Assembly: GCF_008831285.2 (NCBI RefSeq)
Contig: NC_045138.2
Location: 819,143 to 879,142 of the forward strand
Direction of reading: 5' to 3'
DNA length: 60,000 nt
Source of the DNA: Nymphaea colorata
Lineage: Eukaryota; Streptophyta; Magnoliopsida; Nymphaeales; Nymphaeaceae
Shown: in pieces, positions 54,441 through 60,000 of the stretch
Layout: each line of letters begins with the position of its first letter
How positions within the stretch are numbered: position 1 is the first letter of the stretch
Program-made: the position numbers and the translations under genes
Notes under the pieces: model-generated
Database searches by the model: none
What the model was told of the DNA's origin: nothing
What the model saw: only the letters and a program-made list of their open reading frames with translations

Positions 54441-55556
54441 CTAGCAGTCGATGTTCTGGCCTGGGTCTACGCCGAATTGCCCGCAGAACCGCTGGTAGAA
54501 ACCGACCCTGGACTGTACTGCTCCTGAATTTCCTCCGCCGCACTCACCACTGTTAATGGCTCTGATGGTGGAGCCAAAGCCGCCGTCTGTGGTGATCCCT
54601 TGGTGGCAGTTGCTGTTGGACATCCAGAACCACACCGCTGTCTTGAAAGATATGCTGGGATCCTGGGCCACGATCTCTGGGTTGTTCAAGCCGTCAAAGA
54701 CGATGGCCTGGCCAGCTGCACCATAATTGTAGTTCCTATGTGTGTATACATATCCATGTCCCAAAGTAAGAATGATGGGCAAACTAGGCAGCATGCATAA
54801 CATTTGTCTTTAGTTCATTTCTAGAGGGAGAGAGAGATTGAGTTGCCGACAAAATAGAAAACAGAGATTGATTCTCTTAACTGGATCTAATGGAAATTGT
54901 TAAAAGTAGGATGGAAAAATAGGAATCACAGAGTTTTTTTTTTAAAAAGAAAAAACACCAATGGTGAGGCAAAAAACATGCTGTTTTCTCTTTAAATGCT
55001 AGAGTAGTCAACATGTAAACGACAGTTACCATGATAGCTGCAGTGGTCCTCTGCCAAAGTAACTTTTTCCTGCAGCACAAGGATATTGCTGGTTGCTTTG
55101 ATCACAGTAGTTGCTGCCAGGGTTTTGTTCATTTATGTAGCAGAAGCCTACAGTTTGTACATATTGTTAAAACAAACATAGTATTGAATAATTCAAAATG
55201 CAAAGAGAAGTACTATATTAGAAACAGCATCTGTATGCATGGAAGTAGTTATTGCCACAAAACAGAAATCTAATGGACGACATACTTCCTGTTTCATGCA
55301 TGACATTAGCAAGGAAAGCAGCTAACTCCCTCTTTTGAACGTCGGTGCCACCGGTGGTGCCAAAGCCGTTGAAACTTTCTGCGGCGGATATGAAGGAATC
55401 ATAGTTATAGAAGCCTTTTCCCTCACAACCATCTTGAGGAAGGAGGGTATTGAAGAAATCAGAAGTGACGATTGTCCTTGGAGTGTCCTGGGCCAAGCCC
55501 ACTTCCAGGACAAGAGCTACAAGAACAAACCCAAGAAACTGTGTGTAGCTCTTCAT
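54441..55556 (-). CDS. GH19 endochitinase (class IV-like catalytic domain, no hevein domain), copy 2, 227 aa
   Basis: Exons on the minus strand: 55556-55286, 55147-55030, 54735-54441 (684 nt with stop), with phases identical to copy 1 and GT-AG introns of 138 and 294 nt. Exons 2 and 3 are exactly the same lengths as in copy 1 (118 and 295 nt); exon 1 is two codons shorter, within or near the signal peptide. Signal peptide is about residues 1-23 ([10 protein letters not shown]...VGLA). The catalytic glutamates are E88 (HETG) and E97 (YINEQ), with [11 protein letters not shown] and NYNYGAAG retained. It is a secreted chitin hydrolase with a likely role in defence or development. Paralogue of copy 1 by segmental duplication; both are intact, so neither is a pseudogene by sequence. 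The start is placed at the signal peptide; a longer in-frame start lies upstream of the TATA box. Confidence 0.93.
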
Positions 55557-55609
55557 GATTCTGATTATGATCACTTCTCCTGTTATACCAAGCTTGGTCC
55601 ATTCTCTGG

Positions 55610-55617
55610 TATTTATA
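55610..55617 (-). promoter_or_regulatory. TATA box of chitinase 2
   Basis: TATAAATA on the minus strand, about 55 nt before the start codon, in the same TATAAATACC context as copy 1. Upstream (55,630-55,760) only one diverged copy of the promoter segment found twice at chitinase 1 is seen. Confidence 0.7.
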
Positions 55618-55759
55618 GGCATCAAGTCATTGATCACACTAATGGAGTCTTTGGACTTATTAATTAAAGGCGCAAAGTCGGTCCTCAGTATAGCTTTGAA
55701 GGATCCATATTCTTTCACCTTTAATTTCTACAGTGACCAGTCTTTTTCATTGGCTTCAG

Positions 55760-57039
55760 TCCTTATTAGGGTTCTCGTATTCTTTGGTTTTCTTACCGAC
55801 CTTACACTTGTTAGCAAAAAATACCAAGACGTGATCTTTACTTCAATCATGTCCTAATTGAAAATTTATGCCTTTTCATGCTGTTCTTTAATAGGAGGCT
55901 TTTGATAAGCTCAATATGAGGTTTCAAGTACTTCGGGCAATAGGAACGGGCTCGTTTGCAGTTATGGGCTTCAGCCTGGCCCAAGCCCGACTTCTGTCGG
56001 ACCTATGCCCAGCCCTACTAACAATGCATGAAAGACGTGCTTTTCAATATTATTATTTTTTAAATAAAATTTTTTTTTTTTGTCCATACCACAAAAAAAA
56101 AAAAGGATCACTATCTTGTTCTTCATGTCAGCATAAATATATATTAACTAGATCTAAATTAAATGCGATGGGAAAGGCAGGTCTTTGTGACCTTAGAGGG
56201 AAATTTTCATATTTCCTTTTTACAAAGGCAATTTTGTGAGGTGGAGCCTACATGTTCTACTCAAGTTAAAGACTTAAAAAGGACACAACAGTGGATCCAT
56301 GATTTTTGTTTTTTCTTTTGTGCGTGGGTGAGGAAGGGGAGGAGGAGAATGGTCTGAGGATTGATTGTCACTAGGGCTATTATTTTTTTTTCAAAATATT
56401 TTATAGGAGTTAAAAAGGAGATTTTAAAATGTTAACAGGTTGGGTGAGTAGAAAGAGTATTTCATCCTACCGCTCAACAAACGAAAACATTCTACTCTTC
56501 CTATATTTACCCCAGAATACCAGACCTTCTTTTGGTACTTTAAGATGACACCTCTTATGCTTCAATGACATATCAGTACATTCATTCGCAGTATAAGAAG
56601 TTGATGCTTTAAAAATTCGAAACAAAAACTAAGCACCTAACAACGTCACTATGTCCATTAGGCAAAAAATTTTAATATATGAATGATAATTTTTGGAATC
56701 TCAGGGAGCCCAGTCAAGGCCCCTGACTCATGCTCAACCCTCTAAATAATGCTCAACCCTCTAAATAACACTTGTTTGTTTTGTCCACCTTCCTCAACCA
56801 ACAAATGAAAGTCAGGCTGCCCTTATATGACTGGTAAGCAATTTCAGCATTCATTGTGATTGAAACAGCAACCTAACGAAAAAATTTATAAAAAGCGCTA
56901 AAGGATTGGGCAAATAACAAACCACCACACAACTTCAAAAATACTAAAACATAGGTGCTGATAGCAAAAAAAAAAAACTGCTTATTAATTGAAAAAATCA
57001 ATTTTTGATATAAAACGACAAAAGTACCTCCCATAAAAG
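55760..57039. other. Intergenic, no gene seen
   Basis: Holds a decayed GGGCTCG/GGCCCAAGCCCG patch (55,940-56,020) resembling the ends of the GC-rich hAT MITE at 41,512, and a tandem ATGCTCAACCCTCTAAATA pair (near 56,730-56,768). Frames lack domains. Confidence 0.5.
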
Positions 57040-58320
57040 AACCGATCATCCGTTGACCAATGAATGCTATTTTTTTTTTAATCTTGAAGAAGAGTATTTT
57101 TTTATTATTTCCTGCTAAATATTTAATTTTCATCAGTGGGGAACTTACTTCCTCCGAAAATTGTATGCATATCTTTTAACATTTAAAAGTTGAGTGGTGC
57201 TTTTGTTATTTAACTTCCTAAACAATATGAGGCATGCACCACTAGACATGATTTGTTCGAGTATTTATTTCAAAAATTGAGTTCATATCAGTTACATTTT
57301 AAAAACAATGAGAAGTGCTTTGTTACATACCTAAACATTAGCGCCTTTTTTTAACCTTTTAATAATCTAAAGCATTTTAGAAACCACATCGATGAACATA
57401 ATCCACCTATTTCCCCATAAATTTGTGAGTCTATAGACTTTGTTGTAGATGGAGTTTCGTTCACGTTGCTCACTTTTTGACGACACAACAGCCGTCCATC
57501 CTTCTGGATGAACGGCGAGCGATGGTCGGATTATTGGACCATTTCTACGTGACATCGATGTGCCGTGTGATATGGGAGGAAACTTTATTAACTTAAATGA
57601 CTCCAAAGTCATTGTTGTCATTCTAACCTGTTCTGATTTTTTCCTTCCGTTTCAATCACCTCCATATTTAAAAATTATTTGAGAACAGTCTCAGCCATTG
57701 ATTTTAATGAAATTCAACGCTAGAGATTACATTGAAAATAATGAAATCTAATTGTTTCCAAGAGTCTGATATGCCCTTCAACAGAGGAAACAAATGAGTT
57801 TACTTAATTGAAATTTTTTGTCCTTTGAGGGATATTTCAGTCTCTTGAAAATACAAATAGATTTACATTTTTTTTCCAACTTATCTTCACTGTGTGATCT
57901 TCTTAATTGATTTTTTTTCTCCTTTGAGAGGTAGCCCATTCTCTTGAAAATCCAATTAGGTTTTCATTTCTTCAACTTAATGTTCACCATATGATTTTTC
58001 TTAAAATTAATGACCTAGATAATTCTCATCAAATCTGATATATTAAGGTCTGGTATCTACATGCTTTCCCTTATATATAGAGGCATTTGTTTTTTTTTTT
58101 CTTCCAACGGTATTATGGGGCTGCATTTTCTTGTTACAAGCGTTAATTTTGCTGATAATTACCAATTGAGGAAGAGGCCTCTGTTCAATCATGCATGTCA
58201 TGAGAGACAATCAATAAAAGTCTGTTTTTTAATAATTAACCTCATGCCTGTTGTTGTTGTTGTCCAAAGTGGGATTTGGATTTTAGGATTTCAAGTCCTT
58301 GATTTCTAATGAGGATAACT
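57040..58320. repeat. Degenerate block D related to blocks A and C
   Basis: Matches scattered parts of A/C in order: ATCTAAAGCATTTTAGAA (57,366), GCCGTCCATCCTTCTGGATG (57,491), AACGGTATTxTxGG and GATAATTACCAATTGAGGAAG (58,107-58,177). This extends the duplicated region beyond chitinase 2. No gene is seen here or in 58,321-59,250. Confidence 0.55.
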
Positions 58321-58668
58321 CAAAATTGCTTATGTTAAAGAATGCACAAGTTATGCTTAGCATAAATTTGTAAATATTTTATGTATCTTGAAATCTGTGG
58401 ATCTCACGCCAGTTCACTTTCTCGTCCCTCCTTCGATTTGAGTTCCATGCATTGTTTGACGCATAAAGAAGATTTTAAATCCAAATTTTACAGTTCATTA
58501 TAACATGGATTTAAGGTGATATCCACAAGTTAAATTAACCAATCACAGTTCTAAGATTTGGGCTCGATAATCAAGTGTTCATTAAGTTAAAATTCTACAT
58601 TTCATCTTTCTATACAAAAACAAATATAGAATAATAACAGCAAGCCCTGGTCGTTACCTTTTAGCTTT

Positions 58669-58699
<31 letters not shown>

Positions 58700-59338
58700 T
58701 ATACAAGCCTGACATCTCATGAACACCTAGCCCTTCCATGCACACTCATATCAAACAAGCTGTTCCATTTGCATATCGTAACATGTAAAGTTAATTTAGA
58801 CTTTTTACTATTATTTTTAAGTTGGAAGTTATTTCTTTCTATTCTTTCAGATCTGAGAAAGGATCACTACAATTTTTTTCCTGCTTAAATGATCTCTTAA
58901 CTGTAGCTATATTTTGGGCAATATAAAGGGCGTATAGGTACTTGGTAATCACCTTCCAGCAATAGCTGACTGCGTGGGCCATTGCCAACGTTAGCCCTTG
59001 AAATCTTGCACTGTGATTAAGCTGGATTTAGGTTTAGTTAAGTTTAGCCGCATGTGGTGTCCACACCACACCTGAGTCAGTGCCCGACAATCACTTATTC
59101 TCCTAAGCGAGAGATCGGTTAGTTTCCTCCAATGAAAATTTTCTGGCTCCACCACTACCTTCAAGGTTCCACTAAAAAAAATTCACAACACGAAGCCCAT
59201 ACCAGAATTTTTCCTTATATTTTTCTTTTCTGTTTTACTTAGAGAAACCCTCCCTAGCTGTGAGACTTGGTTGCTCGTCTGGTGGTGTAAAACCCTAGGG
59301 CCGTAGCATGCTTCCGCAAGAGCAAGGTGCTGGCACCG

Positions 59339-60000
59339 AACTACTACCAGCCGATGGGCTAACCAAGTCTCTAAGCTCTTTGGAGAGTCCTGAGGAGTGT
59401 AGCATCGCTGGTCAGAATCAGACAACTAAAAGTTTGGTTATCAATTCCATTCTCATGGGTGTTACTCTTTTGAATTATAAACGGTGAATGCATGAGATTT
59501 TGGTTGATGTGAATGCATGAAACTTTGATTGATGGGTGTACCCCTTTGTACCTGTACTTGAAGTAACAATAACCTCGACGGTAGGGGGAAAAGAGGAAGG
59601 GCTTGGGTCTGTTCCGGGTATCTCTAAGCTTTCTTGAAGCAAATTTTCCTTATTTATTTTTATAAAAAAAATTAATTTACTGAGAATTGTCGAACAATGT
59701 TGCTGAAACACCTGCATTCCTGTTACAACAGCATCAATCTTCCGAGTAGTGTGGCCTATATGTTCCGATCACATGAGCTCAGCAACTACTACCAGCCGAT
59801 GGGCTAACCAAGTCTCTAAGCTCTTCGGAGAGTCCTGAAGAGTGTAGCATGACTGGTCAGAATCAGACAGCTAAAAGTTTGGTTATCAATTCTATTCTTA
59901 TGGGTGTTACTCTTTTGAATTATTAATGGTGAATGTATGAGATTTTGGTTGATGTGAATGCATGTGAATTTGGTTGATGGGTGTACCCCTTTCTACCTGT
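59339..60000. repeat. Direct duplication at the right edge, 445-bp period
   Basis: The segment from 59,341 (CTACTACCAGCCGATGGGCT) to 59,555 recurs from 59,786 to the window end at 60,000, with only scattered differences. The second copy is cut by the window edge. The stretch just upstream (about 59,256-59,310, GAGACTTGGTTGCTCGTCTGG then GTGTAAAACCC) also occurs degenerately in blocks A (41,128) and C (52,964). It could be tandem SINE-like copies or part of a larger array. Confidence 0.75.

Overview
The window is nuclear DNA from a flowering plant. It is AT-rich, with long TA-dinucleotide tracts, genes split by GT-AG introns carrying plant-style polypyrimidine tracts, many small transposon relics, and three recognisable plant protein families or domains (CHD3-type chromatin remodeler, GH19 chitinase, DUF4283). 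The species cannot be resolved by reading alone.

Layout. Positions 1-14,480 hold no convincing gene. They are a degenerate array of related non-coding units of about 3 kb, shared landmark by landmark and studded with TA microsatellites. Positions 14,480-18,600 are intergenic, with a broken DUF4283 retroelement fragment, a SINE-like sequence and a small hAT-type MITE with a perfect 8-bp target-site duplication. Positions 18,785-36,220 are one large plus-strand gene. I could assemble it into 19 exons with consistent splice phase, encoding a 1069-residue CHD3/PICKLE-related remodeler (PHD finger, two chromodomains, complete SNF2 ATPase, acidic tail). Its introns carry a long hairpin, a MITE, a tandem duplication and an LTR-like piece.

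From 36,220 onward the window is a segmentally duplicated chitinase region. A stray chitinase 3'UTR copy (36,222-36,326) is followed by duplicated non-coding block A (about 37.47-41.35 kb), a GC-rich hAT MITE, chitinase gene 1 (minus strand, 42,691-44,004), block B (45.7-48.6 kb, with an LTR/PBS insertion), block C (48.6-53.1 kb), chitinase gene 2 (minus strand, 54,441-55,556) and a degenerate block D (about 57.0-58.3 kb). Both chitinases have three exons in matching phases, a signal peptide and both catalytic glutamates, so both look functional. The extreme right end is a direct duplication cut by the window edge.

How the genes relate. The remodeler is a nuclear housekeeping or developmental regulator. 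The chitinases are secreted defence-type hydrolases that share ancestry and promoter layout. I see no functional link between the two loci. I found no clear novel system. The most interesting leads are the splice peculiarities of the remodeler gene (GC-AG intron, NAGNAG acceptor, candidate extra exon, uORF), the duplicated promoter of chitinase 1, the conserved 3'UTR hairpin of the chitinases, the intronic hairpin, and a small cysteine-rich reading frame next to chitinase 2.
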